64,000 nucleotides of DNA, from positions 1-64,000 of the forward strand of contig JBEKHT010000008.1 of assembly GCA_050012135.1 (NCBI GenBank). The letters are read 5' to 3'. A program made the position numbers and the translations under genes. This document shows positions 54,128 to 62,127 of this stretch, one piece after another. The stretch's first letter is position 1. Each line of letters opens with the position of its first letter. Source of the DNA: JBEKHT01 sp050012135. Its GTDB lineage: Bacteria; Chloroflexota; Anaerolineae; Anaerolineales; RBG-16-64-43. The notes beneath the pieces were generated by a model that worked only from the letters and a program-made list of their open reading frames with translations, was not told the origin of the DNA and made no database searches.

Positions 54128-55441
54128 TCATCTCGTCAGGAGCAGCTGATGAAGCAGGGCGACGTTGAGCAGGATGATCAGCGTCGCCACGAGCCAGGCG
54201 GCGATGGTCGTGAGTCGCGAATTCACGAGAGGGCCCATGACGTCGCGCCGGCGAGTGAACAGGACCAGCGGAACAACTGCGAAAGGTAGGCCGAAGCTGA
54301 GAACCACCTGGCTGAGGATGAGCACGCGGGTGGGGTCAAGGCCCACGCCGATCACGATCAGCGAGGGGGCCATGGTCGCCAGGCGTCGGATCCAGACAGG
54401 GATGCGACGATGCAGAAAGCCCTGCATGATAACTTGGCCCGACATGGTACCCACCGACGAGGACGAAAGACCGGCGGCGAGAAGGGCAATGGCGAACACC
54501 GAGCCTGCGGCCGGACCGAGCAGAGGTTGAAGTGTGCGGTAAGCCTCCTGAAGACTGGCAATCGTGGTGAGCCCCCGGTAGTAGAAGGTCCCAGCGGCCA
54601 TGATCAACATGGCCGCATTGATGAGGCCTGCGACTCCCATTGCCAGGGCGACGTCAACCAACTCGTATCGGTAAAGACGCTTCATCTGCGAAGGCTCGCG
54701 GGTAATGATGCGGCCCTGGGTCAGAGAGGAGTGGAGAAAGACGACGTGGGGCATTATCGTCGCTCCCAAAATCCCGGCGGCCAGGACGAGGCTTTCCGGA
54801 CCGGAGAACTGGGGGATCACGGCGTGGGCCAGAATGGGGGTCCAGTTGGGACGAACGAGGACGATTTCGACCAAGTAGGAGGCGGCGATCACGCCGACCA
54901 TTCCTGTGATGACGGCTTCAAGGAGCCGAAAGCCACGCCGCTCCAAGCCGAGGATCAGGAACGTGAAAACCGCCGTGAGAACAGCGGCCACGGCCAAAGG
55001 AAGGCCGAAGAGCAGGTTGAGGCCCACGGCCGCCCCCAGAAACTCGGCCAAGTCGGTCGCCATGGCAACCACCTCCATAAGACCCCACATGGCCCAGGTG
55101 ACGGGCTTGGGGAAGTGGCGGCGACACTGTTCCGCTAGGTTCAGCCCGGTGGCAATGCCGAGCTTGGCCGAAAGGGCTTGAATGAGCATGCCCGTCAGGT
55201 TGCTGAGCAGCACGACCCACAGAAGGGTGTAGCCGAACTCTGCCCCCCCCTGAATGTTGGTGGCGAAGTTGCCGGGGTCCACATAGGCCACGCTGGCGAT
55301 AAAGGCGGGGCCCAGGAAAGGCAGAAGGCGAGTCAGGCCTTTCCGCTTGCTTTTCCCGGAAAGGATGAGACCTGCCTCTTTGATTGTGGCGGCGTCACCC
55401 GGCTGGACCTCCGCGCGAGTGGGTGGGGGGAGGGCAGGCAT
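54128..55441 (-). CDS. mntH: Nramp-family manganese/divalent metal transporter
   Basis: A 437-residue, eleven-helix H+/metal symporter. The metal site is clear: helix 1 AYVDPGNFATN (DPGN) and helix 6 ATIMPHVVFLHSSL (MPH). LVEIVLVRPNW and SSSSVGTMSGQVIMQGFL also match. ATG 55441 was chosen because the helix 1 region starts about 45 residues later; the open frame extends upstream without homology. It is between a DtxR/MntR-type regulator and a Usp gene on one strand, so Mn or Fe control is likely. Confidence 0.95.
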   Translation of the reverse strand: MPALPPPTRAEVQPGDAATIKEAGLILSGKSKRKGLTRLLPFLGPAFIASVAYVDPGNFATNIQGGAEFGYTLLWVVLLSNLTGMLIQALSAKLGIATGLNLAEQCRRHFPKPVTWAMWGLMEVVAMATDLAEFLGAAVGLNLLFGLPLAVAAVLTAVFTFLILGLERRGFRLLEAVITGMVGVIAASYLVEIVLVRPNWTPILAHAVIPQFSGPESLVLAAGILGATIMPHVVFLHSSLTQGRIITREPSQMKRLYRYELVDVALAMGVAGLINAAMLIMAAGTFYYRGLTTIASLQEAYRTLQPLLGPAAGSVFAIALLAAGLSSSSVGTMSGQVIMQGFLHRRIPVWIRRLATMAPSLIVIGVGLDPTRVLILSQVVLSFGLPFAVVPLVLFTRRRDVMGPLVNSRLTTIAAWLVATLIILLNVALLHQLLLTR

Positions 55442-55523
55442 GGCAGCAGCACCAACCTCAATCGTTTCCGGCAGAGATAGAAAAGAGGCCCATCCGTTTG
55501 CAGCGCCAGCGTGACAATGGGTT

Positions 55524-56258
55524 CTAGCGGGCCGTCCCTCGGGAATGGGTCGAGGAGCGGGGGGCAGAAGCCCGGCTCTTCCTGGAGCCCGAATTGGCAT
55601 GCTCTTGGCGGACCAGGATGCGACGGGCCAGCGAGGCACTCAGCTGCCGGAGTGTGCCTTGCACGCTCACTTCGAGAGGGTCATTGAATGGCCCGCGCTT
55701 GATCAAAAGAACGGAAGCACCTGGGACCAAGCCCACGGATTTCGCATAGCGCAGGAATTTGGGCTCTTCGTCCGCCATTTGAGCGATCGTGGCGCGTTGT
55801 CCGTGCGCCAAATCCGCGAGAGTGGTTTCCGATTGCTCGGGGACACGGCCTCCGGGCGAGGGGATGGGGTCGCCATGAGGATCAACCTGCGGATGGTCGA
55901 GCAACTGGTCGAGCCGGTCGACGAAGCGTTGGGAAACGACATGTTCGAGACCATCCGCCTCCGCATGAACCTGATCCCAGCGGAAGTCAAGGACTTGGAC
56001 CAGGAAGGTTTCGAGCAGTCGATGGCGTCGGAGGACCGAGCGCGCCGCGCGTCGCCCGCTGGGGGAGAGGGTCACATCTCGGTAGGGCCTGTGTCGGACG
56101 AGACCGGCCGAGGACAACCGCTTCAACATTGCGGTGACGCTGGGCAGCGTGACCTGCAAGGATCTGGCTAGGCCGCTGGTGGTCGCGGCCCTTCCTTGGG
56201 CTTCGAGGGCGTGTATCGCAAGAAGGCAATCCTGTTGGGCCGCGCTGAGATCAGCCAT
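55524..56258 (-). CDS. DtxR/MntR-family metal-dependent repressor
   Basis: A 244-residue metal-sensing repressor. The winged helix is at about 1-70 (LARSLQVTLPSVTAMLKRLSSAGLVRHRPYRDVTLSPSG), followed by the dimer/metal domain RHRLLETFLVQVLDFRWDQVHAEADGLEH and the DHPQVDPHGDPIPSPGG stretch that normally supplies metal ligands. The C-terminal part has an SH3-like FeoA-type domain, as in DtxR and IdeR, not the short MntR form. The tail after about 225 is basic and Ser/Arg-rich. Its own promoter has a perfect inverted repeat, so it probably represses itself and mntH. Confidence 0.92.
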   Translation of the reverse strand: MADLSAAQQDCLLAIHALEAQGRAATTSGLARSLQVTLPSVTAMLKRLSSAGLVRHRPYRDVTLSPSGRRAARSVLRRHRLLETFLVQVLDFRWDQVHAEADGLEHVVSQRFVDRLDQLLDHPQVDPHGDPIPSPGGRVPEQSETTLADLAHGQRATIAQMADEEPKFLRYAKSVGLVPGASVLLIKRGPFNDPLEVSVQGTLRQLSASLARRILVRQEHANSGSRKSRASAPRSSTHSRGTAR

Positions 56259-56265
56259 CGCAGGC

Positions 56266-56287
56266 TAAGTTAGTCGCATCTAACTTA
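56266..56287 (-). promoter_or_regulatory. Operator of the DtxR/MntR-type repressor
   Basis: A perfect 8-base inverted repeat TAAGTTAG (56266-56273) / CTAACTTA (56280-56287) with a 6-base centre lies between the promoter and the start codon (8 bases from it), covering the expected RNA start. Size and A/T-rich arms fit DtxR-family boxes. Confidence 0.8.
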
Positions 56288-56295
56288 CAGTTTTC

Positions 56296-56324
56296 ATCCT
56301 ACTCACTTCGCGGCGGCCTGTCAA
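56296..56324 (-). promoter_or_regulatory. Sigma-70 promoter of the repressor-mntH-usp operon
   Basis: Consensus TTGACA (56324-56319), 17 bases, TAGGAT (56301-56296). The predicted RNA start, near 56289, is at the edge of the operator, a layout that gives repression when the operator is bound. Confidence 0.75.
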
Positions 56325-56403
56325 GCGGAATCGAGGCGGGCCGACCCTCGCCGGCCAAGGGATTCAATCATCTACGGTCGTGGAGCCAGGAGGATTCGAA
56401 GGG

Positions 56404-57177
56404 TCAGAGTGGGTCGGGCGGGGGTGAATTGGGCAGAAGCCCCTGACCTCCCCCCGGGAGGGTGAAGCTGCTGACATTATCCAGGGTCACAACTTGGACG
56501 TGGTTGTCAAGATTCGGGAGGCGGGACTCGTTTTCGGCAAGGAGCCGATCCAAAGGAATCGTGGAGCGGATGTGGCTGGGAGCCAATCCCGCGAGGATGA
56601 ATTCCTCCCGGCCGGGGGGGATGCGGAGAGCCAGAGCTCGAACCACTTTGGCTTCATATTCAAGGGCGTCCAGCGGTGAGTTCTGGTCGCTTAGGAGCGC
56701 GTCGACTACTTCCTGACCCCGAAGGGATCGGCCGTCCAGAAAAACCCCTCCGAGCCGATTGGCAACCGTCTCAAACGCCTGGTTGTCAACCTGGATGACC
56801 GCATCTGGCTGACCCTTGAGGTAGCTCTGGAGTACGTCAGGGTTTACGGATTCCGGGTCCGCCAGCACATCCCGCAGCACGGCGGGTTGCCCGTTCGACA
56901 GGAACACGATGGTTGCCGGCGAGATCCCGAGGAGCTTGACTTGGGCACTATTCTGCAGCTGGACGATCCAAACGGCGAGCAAGTGAGAGGGTGGAACCAG
57001 CTGGTCGTACCCGAGCACCAAATAGGTTTGAGACTGAGGCGCGCTGGTCGGAGCGGCGAGCGGAGTCCACTGTTGCCCGGCGACCCGGCCAAGGAACACG
57101 CCCACAACTAGGAAGGACACAACCACGAGGAGAGTGGCAGCGAACCGCATTTGGCTACTTCGGTTGGCCGCTAGCAT
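56404..57177 (-). CDS. Degenerate LytR-CpsA-Psr-like membrane protein
   Basis: A 257-residue protein with one N-terminal helix (about 10-31) and an outer domain that recalls LCP enzymes, which attach glycopolymers to peptidoglycan. Matching parts are TYLVLGYDQL, VKLLGISPATIVFLSNG and above all VIQVDNQAFETVANRLGGVFLDG. The LCP motif with the Arg-Ser-Asp triad is replaced by SHLLAVWIV, and the following SIPRD-like motif by ISPATI, so the pyrophosphate-binding Arg and Asp are missing. It is therefore likely non-catalytic or a distant family. It lies 113 bases after murA on the same strand. Confidence 0.7.
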   Translation of the reverse strand: MLAANRSSQMRFAATLLVVVSFLVVGVFLGRVAGQQWTPLAAPTSAPQSQTYLVLGYDQLVPPSHLLAVWIVQLQNSAQVKLLGISPATIVFLSNGQPAVLRDVLADPESVNPDVLQSYLKGQPDAVIQVDNQAFETVANRLGGVFLDGRSLRGQEVVDALLSDQNSPLDALEYEAKVVRALALRIPPGREEFILAGLAPSHIRSTIPLDRLLAENESRLPNLDNHVQVVTLDNVSSFTLPGGGQGLLPNSPPPDPL

Positions 57178-57290
57178 GGCCCGATGATGGTCTCGTCACC
57201 GTGCTTTAACAAATCCAAGCCTATGCTATTCCACTTACCCACAAAACGCAAGCAGTCGCCGGGATGGGCAAGGATTCTGTCCGGTTTCAC

Positions 57291-58571
57291 TCAAGGACTC
57301 TTGCGTTGGATGTCCGCTCCTAGTTGCCTCATCTTCTCGTCGATGCGCTCATAGCCGCGGTCGATCTGGGCAATATTGCGGATTACAGAAGTCCCGCGGC
57401 CGGCCAGAGCGGCCAAGATGAGCGCCATTCCGGCGCGGATGTCTGGGCTTTCGAGTTGTTCACCCCAGAGCTCGCTGGGGCCTTGGACGATAGCTCGGTG
57501 CGGATCGCAAAGCACAACCCGGGCCCCCATGGCCACAAGCTTGTCGATGAAGAACATGCGGCTCGGGTACATCCAATCGTGGAACAGAACTGTTCCGTTG
57601 GATTGAGTTGCCGCCACAATGGCCATGCTCATCATATCGGTGGGAAAGGCTGGCCAAGGCATCACGCTGATCTCGGGAATTGCCCCTCCCAGATCGGGCC
57701 GGATCGCCAATTGCTGATCGCTCGGGACCAGAATGCTGTTTTCTTGCTCCTGCCACTCGATGCCCAAGCGGCCAAACACCAGGCGGGTCATGGTCAAGTA
57801 CTCCGGCTGCACTTTCTCAATCCGGACGCTGCCGTGGGTCACCGCGGCCGCCACGATGAAGCTGGCGACCTCCAGATAGTCAGCCCCCAGGGTGAACTCT
57901 CCGCCGCGGAGCCCCGGCACGCCCTCGATGTGCAGGATGTTGGAGCCGATATTGTTGATTCTCGCGCCCAGCCCGTTGAGGAAATGACAGAGCTCTTGAA
58001 CATGAGGTTCGGAGGCCGCATTGCGCAGGATGGTTTCTCCCTGGGCAAGCGCCGCAGCCATGATGGCGTTCTCCGTCGCAGTGACACTGGCTTCATCCAA
58101 GAGAATCTCGGCTCCGCGCAGTCCCTGGGTCTGCATATCCATGACTCGTTCATATACGACTCGCGCGCCTAGTGCCGAAAGGGCGAGAATATGGGTGTCA
58201 ACCCTGCGCCTGCCGATGACATCCCCTCCCGGCGGCGGAAGACGAACTCGGCCCAGGCGAGCCAGCAAAGGACCCGCGAGCAGGATCGAGGCCCGGATCT
58301 GACGGCAGAGGTCTGGGTCCAGCTCGTTGCCGCGAATGTCCTTGGCCCAAATCCTCCATGTGTGAGGCGCGATGGCCTCCAGAGAAGCTCCCAGACTGGC
58401 CAATAGGGCCATGAGAGCATGCACATCCTGAATCTCCGGAACATTGTGAAGGACTACGGGTTGGTCTGTGAGCAGGCAAGCGGCCAGCAAGGGCAGGGCC
58501 GAATTCTTGTTGCCTGAGGGGGTGACCGTCCCGTGCAGCGGCACTTGGCCTTCAATGACAAGTTGTTCCAT
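57291..58571 (-). CDS. murA: UDP-N-acetylglucosamine 1-carboxyvinyltransferase (MurA), Asp-type active site
   Basis: First committed enzyme of peptidoglycan synthesis; adds enolpyruvate to UDP-GlcNAc. The 426 residues show TPSGNKNSALPLLAA with Lys22, VPEIQDVHALMALL, LPPPGGDVIGRRRVDTHI, LLDEASVTATENAIMAA and GADYLEVASFIVAAA. At the site of the catalytic Cys (Cys115 in E. coli) this protein has Asp117, as in some naturally fosfomycin-insensitive bacteria. ATG 58571 has AAGGAA upstream; a longer frame has no MurA match. Only one copy is in the window. Confidence 0.96.
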   Translation of the reverse strand: MEQLVIEGQVPLHGTVTPSGNKNSALPLLAACLLTDQPVVLHNVPEIQDVHALMALLASLGASLEAIAPHTWRIWAKDIRGNELDPDLCRQIRASILLAGPLLARLGRVRLPPPGGDVIGRRRVDTHILALSALGARVVYERVMDMQTQGLRGAEILLDEASVTATENAIMAAALAQGETILRNAASEPHVQELCHFLNGLGARINNIGSNILHIEGVPGLRGGEFTLGADYLEVASFIVAAAVTHGSVRIEKVQPEYLTMTRLVFGRLGIEWQEQENSILVPSDQQLAIRPDLGGAIPEISVMPWPAFPTDMMSMAIVAATQSNGTVLFHDWMYPSRMFFIDKLVAMGARVVLCDPHRAIVQGPSELWGEQLESPDIRAGMALILAALAGRGTSVIRNIAQIDRGYERIDEKMRQLGADIQRKSP

Positions 58572-58942
58572 TTGGGTTCCTTCGCATGCGAGGATGACTG
58601 TCAATGCCGCGTCCGGCTGGGCCCTGCTCCTTCCCGGAGGAGACCGGGCGCCCGAAGCTTGAGCGCGGTTCGAGAAATACTCTCGGCGAGGTTCTGGCGG
58701 CTCGGATGGCCGAGTCGGGCTCGAGGCGCGCTGGGCATCGGGGGTAACCCTGACAATCCCAGCCGAGAGCCTCATGGGTCAGGTGATCCGCCAGCGATCG
58801 GGTCGCCACTGTTTCTTGCCGGCAGGTCGATTGTAGCGGGGTTGGAACGATCCTACAAGCTCAGGGAGCAGGCAGGGAGCGAGCTTGGATTCCCCTGCGT
58901 CCTGAGCGGTTGGGGGCAGGGGTTGTGGTAAAATTCGTTATC
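58572..58942. other. Divergent intergenic region between murA and the membrane protein gene
   Basis: 371 bases with no supported gene. On the minus strand a TTGACA (58604-58599) lies too near the murA start to have a -10 before it. On the plus strand TGGTAAAAT (58926-58934) is an extended -10 ending 8 bases before the GTG at 58943. Confidence 0.4.
58926..58934 (+). promoter_or_regulatory. Extended -10 promoter, possibly leaderless
   Basis: TGGTAAAAT fits TGnTANNNT. The start point would be about 58941, right at the GTG 58943, with no ribosome site in between; a leaderless or very short leader is implied if that start is right. Confidence 0.45.
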
Positions 58943-59965
58943 GTGAATCAGCAGAATCCAGCAATCCCAAAGATGCCCGCCGGGGCGCTGCGTTCACTTT
59001 GGATGGGAGCCGAGACCGTAAGCTCCCATCCCCCTTTGCTATTGATCCCTGTCGCGGTGGACCTCTTGATTTGGCTCGGGCCGCACCTTTCGGTCCAGCC
59101 GATCGTCAGCCCCCTTCTGGATCTACTGGCCAGGAATGCGAGCCTGAGCGGCCTCAGCCCTCAGGACACCGCCCAATCCATTGCGGGCCTGGTGGAGATT
59201 GCCAAGCACCTGAATCTAGTGGCCCTGTTGGCTTTCATGCCGCTTTTCCCCCCGAGCCTGATGGCATCGCAGCCTCCCTTGAGTTCGCCCTGGGGATCCC
59301 CGATGACCGTTCAGATGAGCAGCATTCCCTTCTATGTGCTGATCGCTTTCGCGTTTGGATTGGCCGGGCTGCTCTTGGGCTCGCTGTACTGGATCTGGGT
59401 GGGCGAGGCGGTTCGTCGGGAGAAGGAGGCGGCCAGCAGCCGCCTGTACGAGTGGTTGCGGGTGTCGGTCGGAATGATTGTTCTGGGTGTGGCGGCGGCG
59501 ATCCTGCTCATTGCTCTTGCGGTCCCGGCCGGGGTGCTGATCGGGATCGCGGACGCCATTTCGCCTTTGGTTGGGCAAATTGCCTTGGTCATTGCTGGGG
59601 GATTGGCGCTTTGGATGCTGGTCTTCCTGGTTTTCACGATTCATGGCATGGTGCTGAGCGGCGATCTCCCTCCGCGCGCGGTTGGGAAGAGCATCGAGGT
59701 CGTGCGCTGGTCCTATGCTTCTGCCTTGAGTTGGGTTCTTTTGACAGTGCTCGTGCTGGTCATGACCAATACGGTCTGGACGCTTCCAGCCGAGGGCTCC
59801 TGGACGAGGCTGATTGGCGTGCTGGGAAACGCCTACACCAGCTCCGCCCTTGTGGCGGGCAGCCTGATCTTCTACGGCGATCGCCGGCGCTGGGTGGAGG
59901 AAATGAGGCGGTATCTGGAGCAGAGAAATCGGGCCAGCGCGGGGGGGCCTCCAGCGAATGCCTAA
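58943..59965 (+). CDS. Multi-pass membrane protein of unknown function upstream of gyrB
   Basis: A 340-residue protein with about five or six helices, the first at about residues 30-47 (LLLIPVAVDLLIWLG). It has long soluble stretches such as PLLDLLARNASLSGLSPQD and a closing FYGDRRRWVEEMRRYLEQRN. I do not recognise it. The general look, with VVRWSYASALSWVLL, resembles small integral membrane proteins of the DUF4013 style, but this is not proven. GTG 58943 or ATG 58973 are both possible starts. Its end overlaps gyrB by 8 bases, so the two are coupled. Confidence 0.7.
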   Translation: MNQQNPAIPKMPAGALRSLWMGAETVSSHPPLLLIPVAVDLLIWLGPHLSVQPIVSPLLDLLARNASLSGLSPQDTAQSIAGLVEIAKHLNLVALLAFMPLFPPSLMASQPPLSSPWGSPMTVQMSSIPFYVLIAFAFGLAGLLLGSLYWIWVGEAVRREKEAASSRLYEWLRVSVGMIVLGVAAAILLIALAVPAGVLIGIADAISPLVGQIALVIAGGLALWMLVFLVFTIHGMVLSGDLPPRAVGKSIEVVRWSYASALSWVLLTVLVLVMTNTVWTLPAEGSWTRLIGVLGNAYTSSALVAGSLIFYGDRRRWVEEMRRYLEQRNRASAGGPPANA

Positions 59966-61913
59966 GAACTCGTCAGCCAAAGCCGCCGCGGCGGGGGTCG
60001 GGGAATACGAAGCCAAGGACATTCAGGTTCTTGAGGGGCTGGAAGCCGTGCGGCGTCGCCCCGGAATGTATGTGGGCGGAACCGACGTCAAAGCACTTCA
60101 TCACCTCGTCTTTGAAGTTGTGGACAACTCCATTGATGAGGCGCTGGCCGGATCGTGCGACCTGATCGAAATCACAATCCATCCCGATCGCAGCGTCACG
60201 GTTCGGGACAATGGGCGCGGGATTCCCGTCGACCTGCATCCGGAGAAGAAGAAACCTGCCTTGGAGGTCGTCATGACCACCCTCCATGCGGGGGGGAAGT
60301 TTGGTGGGGATAGCTACAAGGTCTCCGGCGGCCTGCACGGTGTAGGCGTGAGCGCGGTGAACGCCCTCTCCGAGTGGTGCGAAGTCGAGGTCCGCCGGGA
60401 GGGCAAGGTTCATTTCCAGCGCTACGAACTCGGGAAACCAACCACTCCCGTGAAGGTGACCGGGAAGTCCCGGCCGGGAGAGACCGGCACGACGACGACC
60501 TTCCGATACGACTCGAAGATCTTTCGCGAGGATGTGGACTACAAGTTCGAGACACTGGCCCAGCGATTTCGGGAAATGGCCTTTGTCACTCGCGGCGTCA
60601 CGATTACACTGCGGGACGAGCGGCAGGACACCGAGACCTCCTTTTACTTTGAAGGCGGCGTTCTTTCCTTCGTGCGCTATCTGAACCGCAATCGAGAGGT
60701 GCTGCATCCCGTGGTGCACATCAACAAGGAGCTCGAGGGAGTGGGCATCGAGGTGGCCGTGCAGTACACCGACGCCTATGCCGAATCGGTATACTCCTTC
60801 GCCAACACTATCAACACGGTGGATGGGGGCACTCATCTAACGGGGCTGCGGGCCGCGATCACGCGGACGGTCAACGATTATGCGCGCAAGTTGGGCCTAC
60901 TCAAGGAAGGGGACCCCAACTTCTCGGGAGATGACACTCGGGAAGGGCTGACTGCGATTGTTTCGATCAAGCATCGGGATCCTCAGTTTGAATCGCAGAC
61001 CAAGGTCAAGCTGATGAACGCCGAGGTGCAAACCTACGTTCAGCAGGTGGTCAGCGAAGGATTTGGGACGTTCCTCGAGGAGAATCCGAGAGAGGCCAAG
61101 GCCATTGTGGAAAAGTGCCTGACCTCGGCGCGCGCGAGGGATGCCGCCAAGAAGGCGCGCGACCTCGTCATCCGCAAGTCCGCCTTGGAGAGTCTGACGC
61201 TGCCCGGGAAGTTGGCGGACTGCTCCGAGCGCGATCCGGGGAAATCGGAGCTGTACATCGTCGAGGGGGATAGTGCCGGTGGTTCCGCCAAACAGGGCAG
61301 GGATCGGCACTTCCAAGCGATCCTCCCCTTGCGCGGAAAGATCATGAACACGGAGCGGGCCCGCCTGGACAAGATCCTGGGCAGCAATGAGATCAGGGCC
61401 CTGATCTCCGCTCTGGGGACCGGAATTGGAGACAATTTCGAAGTCTCGAGCCTCCGCTACGGGCGGGTAATTGTGATGACCGATGCAGACGTGGACGGAT
61501 CCCACATCCGCACTCTTCTGCTCACGTTTTTCTTTCGCTACATGATGGCTCTCGTTGAGGAAGGCCATCTTTTCATCGCGCAGCCGCCGCTCTACCGCCT
61601 GGAGGCCAGGGCCAAAGGGGGGAAGCCGACGGTGCGTTACGTCTACTCGGACAACGAGATGAGCAAGGCTCTGAAAGAGATGGGCGGGGTGGAGAAGGCC
61701 GCGATCCAGCGCTACAAGGGACTGGGGGAAATGAATCCGCAGCAACTGTGGGAAACGACCATGGATCCGGCCAATCGAACGCTGCTCTTGGTCACCGTGG
61801 AGGATGCGGCGGAGGCGGATCGAACCTTCGATATGCTCATGGGTTCGGCGGTCCCCCCTCGCAAACGGTTCATTCAGACCCATGCTCGGGAGGTCCGGAA
61901 CCTGGATATCTAG
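59958..61913 (+). CDS. gyrB: DNA gyrase/topoisomerase IV subunit B
   Basis: ATPase subunit of type II topoisomerase. The 651 residues show the GHKL site (HLVFEVVDNSIDEALAG, DNGRGIPVD, SGGLHGVGVSAVNAL), the transducer (QTKVKLMNAEVQ), the TOPRIM motifs YIVEGDSAGGSAKQGRDR and VMTDADVDGSHIRTLL, and QRYKGLGEMNPQQLW. The length and the C-terminal TMDPANRTLLLVTVEDA favour GyrB over ParE, but without the A subunit nearby the two cannot be told apart fully. It starts inside the preceding membrane protein gene. Confidence 0.95.
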   Translation: MPKNSSAKAAAAGVGEYEAKDIQVLEGLEAVRRRPGMYVGGTDVKALHHLVFEVVDNSIDEALAGSCDLIEITIHPDRSVTVRDNGRGIPVDLHPEKKKPALEVVMTTLHAGGKFGGDSYKVSGGLHGVGVSAVNALSEWCEVEVRREGKVHFQRYELGKPTTPVKVTGKSRPGETGTTTTFRYDSKIFREDVDYKFETLAQRFREMAFVTRGVTITLRDERQDTETSFYFEGGVLSFVRYLNRNREVLHPVVHINKELEGVGIEVAVQYTDAYAESVYSFANTINTVDGGTHLTGLRAAITRTVNDYARKLGLLKEGDPNFSGDDTREGLTAIVSIKHRDPQFESQTKVKLMNAEVQTYVQQVVSEGFGTFLEENPREAKAIVEKCLTSARARDAAKKARDLVIRKSALESLTLPGKLADCSERDPGKSELYIVEGDSAGGSAKQGRDRHFQAILPLRGKIMNTERARLDKILGSNEIRALISALGTGIGDNFEVSSLRYGRVIVMTDADVDGSHIRTLLLTFFFRYMMALVEEGHLFIAQPPLYRLEARAKGGKPTVRYVYSDNEMSKALKEMGGVEKAAIQRYKGLGEMNPQQLWETTMDPANRTLLLVTVEDAAEADRTFDMLMGSAVPPRKRFIQTHAREVRNLDI

Positions 61914-61949
61914 GCCGGGTCGGAAGCGACCATCCCGTGGGTCTCGATG

Positions 61950-61967
61950 CTGCGCCTGTGGGCGCAG
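61950..61967 (+). terminator. Possible terminator of gyrB
   Basis: CTGCGCC (61950-61956), TGTG, GGCGCAG (61961-61967) forms a tight hairpin 37 bases after the gyrB stop, followed by TATTTG. The T tract is short. Confidence 0.5.
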
Positions 61968-62127
61968 TATTTGCACCCCGGAGATGCGCCTCCGCACAGA
62001 TCCGGGGGGAGGCCGTCGCCGCCGGGCGCCTCCGTGAGGATTCCAGGGTAAACTAGCGGGGGAACGAGAAGGGGGGAAAGACTAGGGCGCGTCACCGTTC
62101 CAATCCGCCAACCCCTTGGGCGATTGC

